Source of the DNA: JAAYBY01 sp964465385 | Lineage (GTDB): Bacteria; Bacillota; Clostridia; Saccharofermentanales; UBA5734 | Direction: 5' to 3' | DNA length: 6,091 nt | NCBI GenBank assembly: GCA_964465385.1 | Contig: CAYXIM010000087.1 | Location: forward strand, 1 to 6,091 | Shown: piece by piece, positions 6,034-6,091 of the stretch | Layout of the letters: every line of letters begins with the position of its first letter | Numbering within the stretch: position 1 is the first letter of the stretch | The notes under the pieces: model-generated | The model's input: the letters and a program-made list of their open reading frames with translations, nothing else | What the model was told of the DNA's origin: nothing | Database searches by the model: none | Position numbers and translations under genes: made by a program

Positions 6034-6039
6034 ATTATA
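6034..6039 (-). promoter_or_regulatory. Putative promoter -10 box for rubredoxin-fprA
   Basis: A perfect TATAAT lies on the minus strand 30 nt before the rubredoxin ATG, with a GAGG ribosome binding site between them. At 16-18 nt upstream only poor -35 matches are seen (such as TGGTTT at 6062-6057), so the promoter may rely on an activator or be moderate in strength. I see nothing else in the remaining bases to the window end. No comparable promoter was found in the rubredoxin-fprA gap, which supports cotranscription. Confidence 0.55.
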
Positions 6040-6091
6040 GCCTTTCCCACCTTCGAAAACCACACTGAATGTTACCAAGCGCCGCTTCTGT

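Noticed and set aside
1..6091. tRNA, rRNA, CRISPR array, insertion sequence, phage or toxin-antitoxin genes
   Set aside because: None was seen on either strand: no regularly spaced repeats, no transposase or integrase motifs, and no cloverleaf or conserved rRNA stretches.

Overview
The window reads as chromosomal DNA from an anaerobic Gram-positive bacterium, most likely a Clostridia-type Firmicute of moderate GC content. This is inferred from four things: a groES-groEL operon under a perfect CIRCE (HrcA) operator, a DUF4364 regulator-like gene (a family I associate with Clostridia), a flavodiiron protein paired with a free-standing rubredoxin (typical of strict anaerobes), and strong AGGAGG-type ribosome binding sites. 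No genus can be named from the sequence alone.

Layout, left to right. Positions 1-1626 hold groEL on the minus strand, complete except for its stop codon, which lies just outside the window. Positions 1657-1941 hold groES on the minus strand. Positions 1988-2058 hold the groESL control region: a sigma-A type promoter with 17-bp spacing, then CIRCE. The promoter is laid over a 9-bp-stem hairpin that probably also ends the upstream transcript. Positions 2092-2692 (cvpA-like membrane protein) and 2689-3724 (galE) form a minus-strand pair with a 4-base stop/start overlap. Each of these two genes carries an apparent frameshift. Positions 3725-3855 are a compact divergent promoter region. Positions 3856-4545 hold a DUF4364-family gene on the plus strand with a TTG start. 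It converges on the flavodiiron gene fprA (4542-5750, minus), and the two stop codons overlap by 4 bases. Positions 5845-6003 hold a 52-residue rubredoxin gene on the minus strand, 94 nt upstream of fprA. That gap contains a 40-bp perfect palindrome. Positions 6004-6091 hold the rubredoxin leader and a TATAAT promoter element.

How the genes work together. GroES and GroEL form the Hsp60/Hsp10 folding machine and are expected to be repressed by HrcA through CIRCE. Rubredoxin and FprA form an electron-transfer pair that reduces O2 to water (or NO to N2O), protecting an anaerobe from oxygen or nitrosative stress. GalE interconverts UDP-glucose and UDP-galactose for envelope sugars or galactose use. 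Its reading frame is broken just before conserved C-terminal substrate-site residues.

I found no convincing undescribed system. The items most worth a second look are the two same-direction frameshifts in adjacent genes, the 40-bp palindrome inside the rubredoxin-fprA unit, the promoter-in-terminator layout at groESL, and a possible clamp-binding peptide in the tail of the DUF4364 protein.
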